Assembly: GCF_014529705.1 (NCBI RefSeq)
Contig: NZ_JAANIH010000017.1
Span: 1 to 64,000 of the forward strand
DNA: 64,000 nucleotides
Source: Bradyrhizobium campsiandrae
GTDB lineage: Bacteria; Pseudomonadota; Alphaproteobacteria; Rhizobiales; Xanthobacteraceae
Direction of reading: 5' to 3'
The stretch's first letter is position 1; each line of letters starts with the position of its first letter. Shown here piece after piece: positions 51,842 to 60,271 of the stretch. Below the pieces are notes generated by a model. It was given only the letters and a program-made list of their open reading frames with translations, made no database searches and was not told where the DNA came from. Position numbers and translations under genes: made by a program.

Positions 51842-52444
51842 ATGAACACGCGTCCTCACCGTGTGGTCCGTCTGGTTCGGCTGGATGACGGGGAGCCCGA
51901 TGCAGCCGGCTGGGTCGAAAGCGCCGGCGGCCGCGGCGTCGCCATCCTCGATTCCGATGGCATGACGACGCGGCGTTTTGAGGAGGTCGGTCCAGGCCCG
52001 GCGCAGCCGCACCGGGAAGGTTCCATCTGGCGGGATGTCTTCGGCTTCTTCCTGGACGGCTTTGCCCTCTATGGTGCCGCGCTGCATCCGATGGCGGTGG
52101 TGCCCGTTCACGAGATTCTGCGGTCCCAACAGGATTGGCGGCCGCACGAGGTTGACCACGAGAGGCCAACGCTGCGTCCGCACGGGCCTCCCGACGGGGG
52201 CAACGGGAATGTCGTGACACTCGATCGCGTCCGACGCCTCGATGCACAACCCGCCCGGCGCTGGAGCTGGCTGCATTCGCTCGGCGAGACGCTGACGGTG
52301 CTGTCGTCGCATCTGCGCCGGGAGCGCGAGATCAAGCAGGCCGTGGCGGCGCTGATGGAACTCGACGACCGGACCTTGCGGGACCTCGGCATGTGCGACC
52401 GGTCCGACATCGAGCGCATGGTGAGGTACTGCCGTGATTGCTGA
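51842..52444 (+). CDS. DUF1127-containing hypothetical protein
   Basis: A 200-residue protein whose C-terminal 50 residues carry the DUF1127 pattern (LRREREIKQAVAALMELDDRTLRDLGMCDRSDIERMVRY). The N-terminal 150 residues are unrelated to known families and have no membrane segment. DUF1127 proteins are usually small and bind RNA or regulate phosphate and stress responses; here it forms a tail on a larger protein, an unusual arrangement. GGGAG precedes the double ATG, so the start may be 51839. It lies between the VirG-like gene and the peroxidase gene. Confidence 0.75.
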   Translation: MNTRPHRVVRLVRLDDGEPDAAGWVESAGGRGVAILDSDGMTTRRFEEVGPGPAQPHREGSIWRDVFGFFLDGFALYGAALHPMAVVPVHEILRSQQDWRPHEVDHERPTLRPHGPPDGGNGNVVTLDRVRRLDAQPARRWSWLHSLGETLTVLSSHLRREREIKQAVAALMELDDRTLRDLGMCDRSDIERMVRYCRDC

Positions 52445-52634
52445 GGCCATCTATCTCGCCTGCGCCGGGCTGGGGTTTTGCCAGGCCGTGTGCCGCTCGC
52501 TGGGCTTGAGCGGCCTCGTGCCGGGGACTCGGCTCTGGACCTTGCGGCGGCCGCGTTCACGACATCGCCGACCCCTGATCAAAAACCCTTGAGCACGCGC
52601 AGTTGCGTTTCGCTTCCACCCCATATGAACGGCT

Positions 52635-53618
52635 GTGCGGCATTTGACGGGATTTCGCGGAGTCGGACCGGGCGCAGGCTATCGAGGTGGTCTGGTCGCG
52701 ATTTGCGCGGTGCTGCTGTGCTGCGCGGACGTCACGCCCGCGCCGTCGAAATCGCCGTCGCTTCCCTTGCTGGACCGGGGAGAGCCGATCACGCCGATTC
52801 CCCCGGCTCCTGTCCTCGATCCCCTGAAGGTCGAGCTTGGCGAAAGGCTGTTCAGCGATCGACGGCTATCGCACGACAATTCCCGCAGCTGCCAATATTG
52901 CCACGACATCACCACCAATGGTGCAAGCCAGAAGCAGCATGATGTCGGCGTTGACGGCAAGGAGCTGCCGCTCAACACCCTGACCGTCTTCAATTCGACG
53001 CTCAGCTTTCGCTTCAGCTGGGAGGGAAAATTCCGCACCGTCCAGGCCGATATCAATTCATCGCTGGAGAGCCCGTACACCTTGGCCAGCAGCGCGGCCG
53101 AGATCGCCGCCAAGCTCGATGCCGATCCCGATATGCGCAATCGCTTCTTTGCCGCTTACGGCCGCCGGCCCGAGGGCGGCGATGTCGTCGACGCGCTGGC
53201 AAGCTTCGAACGCACGCTGCTCACGCCGGGCAGCAAGTTCGATCGCTGGCTGGAAGGCGACGACGCGGCGCTCTCGGCCGACGAACTGAACGGATACCGC
53301 CTGTTCAAGTCGCTGGGCTGCTCGGCCTGCCACCAGGGCGTCAATGTCGGCGGCAATCTGTACGAACGCCACGGCATCTTCCATCCGCTCGCATCGCCTG
53401 AGCCGAGGATCCTGCGGGTGCCGAGCCTGCGCAACGTCGCGACGACACCGCCGTATTTTCACGACGGCAGCGCGCCGACGCTCGAGGACGCGGTTCGCAA
53501 GATGGCGGTGGCCCAGCTGAACGCGACGCTGACGGACCAGCAGGCCAAGGCGCTGGTCGCCTTTCTCAACAGCCTGACCGGAACCTTTCGCGGCGCGCCG
53601 GTCGGAGGCTCGCCATGA
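52635..53618 (+). CDS. Dihaem cytochrome c peroxidase / MauG-family protein
   Basis: A 327-residue periplasmic protein. An N-terminal membrane or signal segment (GGLVAICAVLLCCADV) is followed by two CxxCH sites, CQYCH near 86 and CSACH near 229, the layout of dihaem peroxidases and MauG. FSWEGKFRTVQADINSSL and PSLRNVATTPPYFHDGS are family blocks, the latter around the second haem. The start GTG at 52635 is likely but lacks a strong ribosome site. Its stop overlaps the start of the VirA-like kinase (ATGA), so the two are co-translated and may share a redox or peroxide signal. Confidence 0.88.
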   Translation: MRHLTGFRGVGPGAGYRGGLVAICAVLLCCADVTPAPSKSPSLPLLDRGEPITPIPPAPVLDPLKVELGERLFSDRRLSHDNSRSCQYCHDITTNGASQKQHDVGVDGKELPLNTLTVFNSTLSFRFSWEGKFRTVQADINSSLESPYTLASSAAEIAAKLDADPDMRNRFFAAYGRRPEGGDVVDALASFERTLLTPGSKFDRWLEGDDAALSADELNGYRLFKSLGCSACHQGVNVGGNLYERHGIFHPLASPEPRILRVPSLRNVATTPPYFHDGSAPTLEDAVRKMAVAQLNATLTDQQAKALVAFLNSLTGTFRGAPVGGSP

Positions 53619-56119
53619 AACGCGCACCGACCGTCGCCAGCGTGATGTTCGTGCTGGCCCTGCTCACCTGGCTGCTGCTGAACGGGTTGAACGTCAATTC
53701 GGCGCGCTACGACAGCCAGCTCGAGGCGCTCGGCGATTTCACCCGCTTCGAGCGCGGGATGACCCGGGAAGTCCTCACCGCGCGCGCCGGCCTGTCGCGC
53801 AACTATGACGCGCTGGTGCAGATGGACAATGCCTATGACGACGCCCTGACGCGGCTGCGCGAGACGGCGGGTCTCGACGCCGAACAGACCAGCGCCATCG
53901 ATGTTCTCACGGTGCGTGTCGCCCGGGAGGAGAACCTGATCGAGCGGTTCAAGAGCAGGAACGCGCTGCTCCAGAATTCTTTCGCCTATTTCGGGCTGTT
54001 CAGCGACAAGCTGGCGGCCTCGGATGACCGGCCGCTGGTGACGGCTGCGTCCGCATTGGCCGCCGCGATGCTGCGCCTGACGCTCGATACGTCGAGCGTT
54101 GCGGCGCGCCAGGTCCAGGATCGGCTGGAGGAGCTGGCCCAGCTGCCAGCGCCGCCGGCGGAAGCGGACACGGTCCGCGCGCTCCTGACCCACGGCCAGA
54201 TGCTGCACGATCTGTTGCCCGAGATCGACACCATCCTGAAGGCGCTGGTCGCCGATTCCAATAATCGCGAGCAGGATCGGATGCTGGCGGTGATCCTGAA
54301 ACGCCAGCTTGCCGCGCGCGCCTCGGCGCGCAGGACGCGCCTGCTGCAATACATCACCTCGCTGCTGCTGCTCTGCGGCATCATCTATTTCGGGTCGCTG
54401 CTGCGCAAGCGCGCCGTGGCGCTGCGCCGCCGCGCGGCGTTCGAGCATGTCATCGTCGATATCTCGATGCTGTTCATCAATTCGAGCAACGAGCGCATCG
54501 CCGCCGACGTCGAGACGGCGCTGCATCAGCTCGCAGGATGGATCGGCGCGGACCGCGCCTATTTCTGCTGCATGGTCGGCGCGACCCGGCACACCTATCG
54601 GTGGTCGCGGGAGGGCGTCAAATTCCCGCAAGGTTGGCCGGAGCGGGCGCTGAGTCTTGCGCCGCAGCTCGACGGCGGCGACGACGGCATGGTCTATATC
54701 CCCAAGGTGAATGCCTCGCATCCCCACGACACCATGAACATGCTCGCCAAGGCTGATGTCAGCGGCTGGTTGTGCATCATGGCGGCCTACGGCAACCGCG
54801 ACGGCATCCTCGGCTTCGATGCCGTGCATGGCGGTGCGCTCACCTACTGGTCCGAGGTGTCGCTGTTTCGCATGGCGTTCGACGCCATCGGCAACGCGAT
54901 CCGGCGCGCCCGGCTCGAGAGCGAGAAGGAGCGTCTCCAGGCAAGCCTGCAGCAGGCGCGGCGCATGGAGACGATCGGCTCCTTTGCCAGCGGCATCGCG
55001 CACAACTTCAACAACATCGTCGGCGCCATTCTCGGCCATGCCGAAATGGCCGATGCGCGGGTCCCGCCGGGAAGCCGGTCGGCTGCGAATCTGGCGGAGA
55101 TCCGCCGCGCCGGTGAGCGGGCGCGCGAGCTGGTCGGGCAGATACTTTCCTTCGGCCGCCGCGGCGAGGGCAGGCGGGAGCGCGTCTGCCTCAAGATGCT
55201 GGTCGACGAGACCCGGTCGCTGCTGGCGGCCTCACTGCCCTCCCATGTCGGATTTGAGGTGAGCGACACCGCCGAAACGGCCGTCGTGCTGGGCGAGCCG
55301 GCTCAGTTGCAGCAGGTCATCCTCAATCTGTGCAACAACGCGGCACAGGCGATGAAGCAGCCCGGCCGTATCGAGCTCGGCATCAGGACCCGTGATCTTC
55401 CGCAGCAATTGGCAGTCGGGCGCAGCCAGATCGGCCCCGGCAGCTTCACCGTCATTTCGGTCGCCGATTCCGGGCCCGGCATGGATCAGGCGACGCTGGA
55501 GCGAATCTTCGAGCCGTTCTTCACGACCCGCCCCGATGGCAACGGCCTCGGTCTTGCGACGGTTCGCGAGATCGTCGAGCAGCATGGCGGCGCCATCACG
55601 GTGCAGAGCGAGCCCGGCGCCGGCACCCGCTTCGAGGTCTGGCTGCCATCGGGCGAGCCGGACGAGCCGGTCTCGGTGCAGCAGGGCCCGGATCAGGCGT
55701 TGCGCGGCGCGGGCGAAACGGTGCTCGTGCTCGATGCCGATCGCGGTCGCCTGCTGCGCTACGAGGAAATCCTCGCGGCACTGGGCTACGAGCCCGTCGG
55801 CTTCACGGCGGTGGCGGAGGCGGTTGCGGCCTGCCGGGCGGCGCGCGCGCGTTTCGATGCCGCCTTGGTGTGCCATCTGCCCGGAGGCTCCTCGCTCGAT
55901 CTTGCGGCCGCATTGCACGGGGCCGCGCCGATGATGCCGATCGTTCTGGCGGCGCCGTCGACGCGTGAACTGGCCATGCCCTCGCTGGGGACGTCGGGGA
56001 TCACCGAGCTCGTCCATCATCCGCTGACCTCGGCGGAGCTCGCCGGCGCTCTGGCCCGGTGCCTCGCCTCGTCGCCCGCGCGTGCGACGCTCCGGCGGGT
56101 TGCAGCAGTAACGCGATAG
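53615..56119 (+). CDS. VirA-like hybrid sensor histidine kinase with degenerate receiver
   Basis: An 834-residue kinase. An N-terminal helix and a second helix near residues 245-265 bound a periplasmic DAHL-like helical domain. A GAF-like domain (about 270-440) follows, then the HisKA domain with RMETIGSFASGIAHNFNNIV (His463), the ATPase domain with ILNLCNNAAQAM, VADSGPGMD and GNGLGLATV, and a C-terminal receiver. The receiver lacks the acceptor Asp (Cys753 in AALVCHLPGG) and the conserved Lys (His in LVHHPLT), so it cannot be phosphorylated normally. Its closest known relative is VirA, which pairs with the VirG-like gene upstream. The gene overlaps the dihaem peroxidase gene. Confidence 0.92.
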   Translation: MKRAPTVASVMFVLALLTWLLLNGLNVNSARYDSQLEALGDFTRFERGMTREVLTARAGLSRNYDALVQMDNAYDDALTRLRETAGLDAEQTSAIDVLTVRVAREENLIERFKSRNALLQNSFAYFGLFSDKLAASDDRPLVTAASALAAAMLRLTLDTSSVAARQVQDRLEELAQLPAPPAEADTVRALLTHGQMLHDLLPEIDTILKALVADSNNREQDRMLAVILKRQLAARASARRTRLLQYITSLLLLCGIIYFGSLLRKRAVALRRRAAFEHVIVDISMLFINSSNERIAADVETALHQLAGWIGADRAYFCCMVGATRHTYRWSREGVKFPQGWPERALSLAPQLDGGDDGMVYIPKVNASHPHDTMNMLAKADVSGWLCIMAAYGNRDGILGFDAVHGGALTYWSEVSLFRMAFDAIGNAIRRARLESEKERLQASLQQARRMETIGSFASGIAHNFNNIVGAILGHAEMADARVPPGSRSAANLAEIRRAGERARELVGQILSFGRRGEGRRERVCLKMLVDETRSLLAASLPSHVGFEVSDTAETAVVLGEPAQLQQVILNLCNNAAQAMKQPGRIELGIRTRDLPQQLAVGRSQIGPGSFTVISVADSGPGMDQATLERIFEPFFTTRPDGNGLGLATVREIVEQHGGAITVQSEPGAGTRFEVWLPSGEPDEPVSVQQGPDQALRGAGETVLVLDADRGRLLRYEEILAALGYEPVGFTAVAEAVAACRAARARFDAALVCHLPGGSSLDLAAALHGAAPMMPIVLAAPSTRELAMPSLGTSGITELVHHPLTSAELAGALARCLASSPARATLRRVAAVTR

Positions 56120-56214
56120 CAGCGCGAACGACATGGTCGGGTAGCCGGGATCTCCTATCCATTGCGGGCCTTCGAAAGGCGTGTCTTCGCACATGTCACC
56201 GCAACGGGAGAGAG

Positions 56215-56505
56215 ATGATGTCCATCAGACTTGGCGTGACCATGCTCGCAGCGACCTTCTTGCTGGGTTCGGCCTCGAGCCTCAAAGCGGGAGGGAGCGC
56301 AGCTGCCCCGCATACGACCATCGCCGCGCCGGGCGAGGCCGCGCCGGCGCGATATGCGGATTTGTTTCGGCAGGCTCCGATCGGTCACCGGCAGCCGCGG
56401 CCCGTCGATATTCCCGAGGCGACAGAGGCCACGCGCGGCGACGACGAATTGCGGCGGCTTGACACCGAGATCGACCGCAAGCTGATCATCTGCCGCGGCT
56501 GCTGA
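56215..56505 (+). CDS. Small exported protein, 96 residues
   Basis: The family is not recognised. The signal peptide (LGVTMLAATFLLGSASSLKAGG) is clear. The mature part is hydrophilic (DLFRQAPIGHRQPRPVDIPEAT) and ends LIICRGC with two cysteines. The start is ATG 56215 or 56218 after GGGAGAGAG. It follows the VirA-like kinase by 95 bp on the same strand and could belong to that transcript. It could be a periplasmic sensor or small binding protein; no motif supports one of these. Confidence 0.7.
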   Translation: MMSIRLGVTMLAATFLLGSASSLKAGGSAAAPHTTIAAPGEAAPARYADLFRQAPIGHRQPRPVDIPEATEATRGDDELRRLDTEIDRKLIICRGC

Positions 56506-56520
56506 TCATGGCTTCTCGCT

Positions 56521-57705
56521 TCAGTTGGACGACAGCGCCGTCTTGGCGACTTCGGCCATCCAGCCAGACGCCACCGGGAGGATCGCGTCGTTGAAATCGT
56601 AGCGCGGGCCGTGCAGCTCGGCGCCGTCGCGCAAGGGCCCGTTGCCGATCCAGACGAACGCGCCGGGGCGGTGCCGCAGGTAGAACGCGAAATCCTCGCC
56701 CGCCATGCTGGGCGCAAGATCGCGCCGCACCGGCGCGCTCACCTTGTCGGCGGCGAGGCGCGCAAGGCCGGCTTCTTCCGGCGTGTTGGCCGTCACGCCG
56801 ACGCCCATGACGATGTCGGGCGTCACCTTGACGTCGAAGCTGGTGGCGATGCCGGCGCAGATCTCGCCGATCCGCTTGAGGATGATGTCCTTCACCTCGT
56901 CGCGGTGATGCCGCAGCGTGCCGCGGATCACGACCTTGCCCGCGATCTGGTTCGGCGCGGTGCCGCCCTCGATCGTCGACAGCGAGAGCACGGCGGTGTC
57001 GAGCGGATCGACGCCGCGCGACACGACCGACTGCATCGCCACGATCAGATGGCCGGCGGCCATGACGGGATCGCGCGTCAAATGCGGCATGCCGGCGTGG
57101 CCGGCATGGCCCTCGATGGTGATGGTGATGCGTCCGCCTGATGCCATCACCGCGCCGTCATGGACCGCGATGGTGCCGGCGGCAAGGCCCGGCCAGTTGT
57201 GGAATCCGAACACGCGATCCATCGGGAAGCGCTCGAACAGCCCGGCCGCGACCATTGCGCGCGAGCCGCCAAAGCCCTCCTCGGCCGGCTGGAAGATGAA
57301 GTCGACCGTGCCGCTCCAGCTGGTGTCGGCGGCGAGCAGCGCGGCCGCGCCCAGCAGCGCGGCGGTGTGCCCGTCATGGCCGCAGGCGTGCATCACGCCC
57401 GGCGTCTTCGAAGCATAGCTGAGCCCGGTATCCTCGGTGATCGGCAGCGCGTCCATGTCGGCGCGCAGGCCGACGCGCCCCGCGGCCGATCCGCGCGTCA
57501 GCGTCGCGACCACGCCGTGGCCGCCGATGCCGGCCTCGAAGGGAATGCCGAGCTCGGTGAGCCGCTCCTGCACGAAGGCAGCGGTTGCCTTCTCCTGCAG
57601 CGACAGCTCGGGATGGGCATGCAGATGCTGGCGCCACGCGGTGAGTTTCTGGTGCAGCTCGGGGGTCAAAATGCGGCTCTCTCTGATGGTGTCAGCTGTC
57701 ACCAC
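56521..57705 (-). CDS. M20 family amidohydrolase (hippurate hydrolase-like)
   Basis: A 394-residue zinc amidohydrolase of the M20D group, which releases amino acids from N-acyl amino acids such as hippurate or IAA conjugates. ALPITEDTGLSYASKTPGVMHACGHDGHTA includes the metal ligands, and PAEEGFGGSRAMV carries the catalytic Glu. The dimerisation domain follows from about residue 190, and MAGEDFAFYLRHRPG is near the end. The start is probably GTG at 57705; a TTG 12 codons in (LTPELHQKL) is an alternative with a better ribosome site. It is co-directional with an enolase-superfamily gene upstream. Confidence 0.9.
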   Translation of the reverse strand: MVTADTIRESRILTPELHQKLTAWRQHLHAHPELSLQEKATAAFVQERLTELGIPFEAGIGGHGVVATLTRGSAAGRVGLRADMDALPITEDTGLSYASKTPGVMHACGHDGHTAALLGAAALLAADTSWSGTVDFIFQPAEEGFGGSRAMVAAGLFERFPMDRVFGFHNWPGLAAGTIAVHDGAVMASGGRITITIEGHAGHAGMPHLTRDPVMAAGHLIVAMQSVVSRGVDPLDTAVLSLSTIEGGTAPNQIAGKVVIRGTLRHHRDEVKDIILKRIGEICAGIATSFDVKVTPDIVMGVGVTANTPEEAGLARLAADKVSAPVRRDLAPSMAGEDFAFYLRHRPGAFVWIGNGPLRDGAELHGPRYDFNDAILPVASGWMAEVAKTALSSN

Positions 57706-57768
57706 TCTAGCCGATTATCTGCCCGCCGCATCAAGCCGCTCGGAATGCCTCGCGTGCAGCAATGCGTC

Positions 57769-58857
57769 CTACGCCGCCAGCTTCGCCAGTCCCTTCCAGT
57801 CGAAGCTGATGCCGTGGCCGGGACGGGCCGGCGCGAGGGCCTTGCCGTCCTCGAGCACGAGCGGATGTTCGATATAGGTGTCCAGCCCGAAACCGTGCGC
57901 TTCGAGGTAGGAGCGGTTCGGGCAGGCCGCGAGCAGATGCACGGTGATGTCGTGGGCGCCGTGGCTGGTGACGGGAAGGTTGAAGGCCTCCGCCAGCCGC
58001 GCGATCTTCATGAAGACGGACACGCCGCCGCAATTGGTGACGTCGGGCTCGGGATAGGACACCGCGCCCGCGGTGATGTAATTCTTGAACTCCCACAGCG
58101 AGCGCAGATTTTCGCCCGCCGCAACAGGCACGCCGCCGGCCTGCATGATGCGCGCGTGGCCCGCGACATCGTCGGGAATGGTTGGTTCTTCCAGCCAGGT
58201 GAGGTCGTAGGGAACGAAGGCGCGCGCGGCGCGCATGGCTTCTTCCACCGTCCACTTCATGTTGGCATCCGCCATCAGCGGAAAACCGTCGCCGAGATGC
58301 TTTCGCATCGCCGCGACGCGGGCGACGTCGGATTTCAGGTCGGGCCGGCCGACCTTCATCTTGATGGCGCGAAAGCCCTTGGCGAGATTGCCGTCGGTCT
58401 GCGCCAGCAGCGCCTCGACGGAGAGATCGAGGTCGATGCCGCCGGCATAGCACGGCACGCGCGCGTCGAAGCCGCCGAGCAGCTGGTACAGCGGCAATTT
58501 AGCGCGCCGCGCCTTCAGGTCCCACAGCGCGATGTCGAGCGCGGACAGCGCCAGCACCGTCGGCCCGCCGCGCCCGCCATAATGCAGGCCCCACCAGACG
58601 TGATGCCAGAGGCTTTCCGTGTCATCAGCCTCGCGCCCTGCAACCAGCGGCGGAATCTCGCGCTTCAAGATGTCGGCGACGGCGCCGCCATTGCGCCCGA
58701 CCGTATAGGTATAGCCGACGCCTTCGGCGCCATCGGCATCGCGCACGCGACAGGTGATCAGCTCGAACGCCGACATGTCGCCATGCGTGGAGTCGGACAG
58801 CGTGACGGGGAGGGGAATCCGGTAGAGCGCGGATTCGATCGTCGCGATGCGTGGCAT
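57769..58857 (-). CDS. Mandelate racemase/muconate lactonising enzyme family protein
   Basis: A 362-residue enolase-superfamily enzyme. The KxK motif is in AIKMKVGRPDLKSDVARV, and the metal ligands are Asp in MADANMKWTVE, Glu in LTWLEEPTIPDD and Glu in PVAAGENLRS. The C-terminal His in TSHGAHDITVHL points to the mandelate-racemase-like subgroup (His-Asp dyad), which takes the alpha proton from a carboxylate such as a sugar acid. It is 63 bp upstream of the M20 gene. The substrate is not predictable. Confidence 0.9.
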   Translation of the reverse strand: MPRIATIESALYRIPLPVTLSDSTHGDMSAFELITCRVRDADGAEGVGYTYTVGRNGGAVADILKREIPPLVAGREADDTESLWHHVWWGLHYGGRGGPTVLALSALDIALWDLKARRAKLPLYQLLGGFDARVPCYAGGIDLDLSVEALLAQTDGNLAKGFRAIKMKVGRPDLKSDVARVAAMRKHLGDGFPLMADANMKWTVEEAMRAARAFVPYDLTWLEEPTIPDDVAGHARIMQAGGVPVAAGENLRSLWEFKNYITAGAVSYPEPDVTNCGGVSVFMKIARLAEAFNLPVTSHGAHDITVHLLAACPNRSYLEAHGFGLDTYIEHPLVLEDGKALAPARPGHGISFDWKGLAKLAA

Positions 58858-58886
58858 GGGGCCTCCCTGGATTTTCTTTTTTCTTC

Positions 58887-59025
58887 GTAGGGTGGGTTAG
58901 CTGAGCGGATGCGCGAAGCGCGTCTGCTCGGCGTAACCCACCTCTTTAGTCTCCGCGGCGACAGAAGCGGTGGGTTACGCCGTGCGAGCTGCGCTTCGCG
59001 CAGTCGCAGGGCGAACCCACCCTAC
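58887..59025. repeat. Long palindromic repeat element
   Basis: GTAGGGTGGGTTAGC and a complementary GAACCCACCCTAC bound a 139-bp unit. Inside, GCGCGAAGCGCG and CTGCGCTTCGCGCAG form local hairpins, and the central GTAACCCACC/GGTGGGTTAC arms pair too. Elements of this type are scattered in Bradyrhizobium genomes. It stands between the enolase-superfamily gene and the second M20 gene. Confidence 0.85.
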
Positions 59026-59032
59026 AAGTTCC

Positions 59033-60238
59033 CTACCGCATCGTCGCGAGCTGCACCGCCAATGCACACGCCCGGTCGTATTCGTCGAGATTGATCCATT
59101 CGTCGATCGTGTGCGCCTCGTTCTGGCCGGCGCCGAAGGTCACCGTCGGAATGCCGTGGCGGACCATCCAGTTGGCATCGAGGCCGCCATTGGCGGTGCG
59201 GACGTTTGGGGTTCCGCCGACCGCGGACACGGCTTCCACGGCGCGCTTGATGACGGGCTGGCTGTCCTTCATGCGGAACGGATAATAGTCGGTCTCGGCC
59301 TTGAACTTGACCTTGCCGGACTTGCCTTGCGCGTTCGTCACCTGCTTCGCCGCCTTCTCGAACGCGGCCTTGTATGCCTTAGTGATCTCCTTGAAGAACT
59401 TGCCGTCATGGCTGCGGCTTTCGCCGCGCACATGCACGTAATCGGTGACGACGTTGGTGGCATCGCCGGCGGGCCGGCCTTCTCCGCCGGTGACGGGGCC
59501 GACATTGCTGGTGCCCATCCGCGCGTTCGCGCCCTTGCCCTTCACCACCTTGCCGAACCAGCCGCCGGCCTTCACGTCGGCAAGCGCCAGCGCCATGATC
59601 ATGGTCGAGGAGATGCCGCGCTCCGGCGCGACGCCGGCATGCGAGGCGCGGCCGAAGATCTCGACGGTCCAGCGGTCGGCGCCGACGGCGCCGATCACGA
59701 CGTTGGAGGCCGAGCCGCCATCATAGTTGAAAGCCATCACCGGCGAGCCGAGTTCGTCCAGCTTGACGTGACGCGCACCGTAGAGCCCGCTCTCCTCGCG
59801 CACGCAGAACAGCAGCGTGATCGGCGGATGATCGAGCTTCTGCTTTTCGAGCTCGGCGGCAAGCGTCACCAGAACACCGCAGCCGCAGCGGTTGTCGCCG
59901 CCGAGCGCGGTTTTGGCCTCGTTGACGATCTTGCGGCCGGATTTCTTCGGCTTGGCACCGGCGCAGAGCGGCACCGTGTCCATATGGGTCATGAACATGA
60001 TGCGCGGCTGGTTGTGCAGCGCGCCGCGGCCGGGCAGGTCGACGATGAGATTGCCGGTTTCGGTCGGCACCGGGATGCGCGTGTTGGCATCGTCGAGCCG
60101 GATCGCCTTGGCTGGGACCCCGCTTTCCTTCAATGCAGCGGTGAGCTCACGCCCGATCGCCGCCTCCTGTCCGGTGACGCCTTCCACGGAAAGGAAGCGC
60201 ATGAGACGGTCGGTGGCGGCTTTGGTGTCGACAGGCAT
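59033..60238 (-). CDS. M20/M25/M40 family metallopeptidase, peptidase T-like
   Basis: A 401-residue di-zinc peptidase. The metal ligands are in MFMTHMDTVPLC, LGGDNRCGCGVL and CVREESGLYGARH (the EE pair includes the general base), then YDGGSASNVV and HTIDEWINLDEYD near the end. The lid domain is around 185-300, with RASHAGVAPERGISS. Length and order fit peptidase T-like aminopeptidases. The ATG at 60238 is followed by MPVDTKAATDRLMRFLSV. It is followed on the same strand by the palindromic element and preceded by an MFS gene. Confidence 0.9.
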   Translation of the reverse strand: MPVDTKAATDRLMRFLSVEGVTGQEAAIGRELTAALKESGVPAKAIRLDDANTRIPVPTETGNLIVDLPGRGALHNQPRIMFMTHMDTVPLCAGAKPKKSGRKIVNEAKTALGGDNRCGCGVLVTLAAELEKQKLDHPPITLLFCVREESGLYGARHVKLDELGSPVMAFNYDGGSASNVVIGAVGADRWTVEIFGRASHAGVAPERGISSTMIMALALADVKAGGWFGKVVKGKGANARMGTSNVGPVTGGEGRPAGDATNVVTDYVHVRGESRSHDGKFFKEITKAYKAAFEKAAKQVTNAQGKSGKVKFKAETDYYPFRMKDSQPVIKRAVEAVSAVGGTPNVRTANGGLDANWMVRHGIPTVTFGAGQNEAHTIDEWINLDEYDRACALAVQLATMR

Positions 60239-60271
60239 GGACTGAATTCCCTTGATGCACGGACCGCCATC

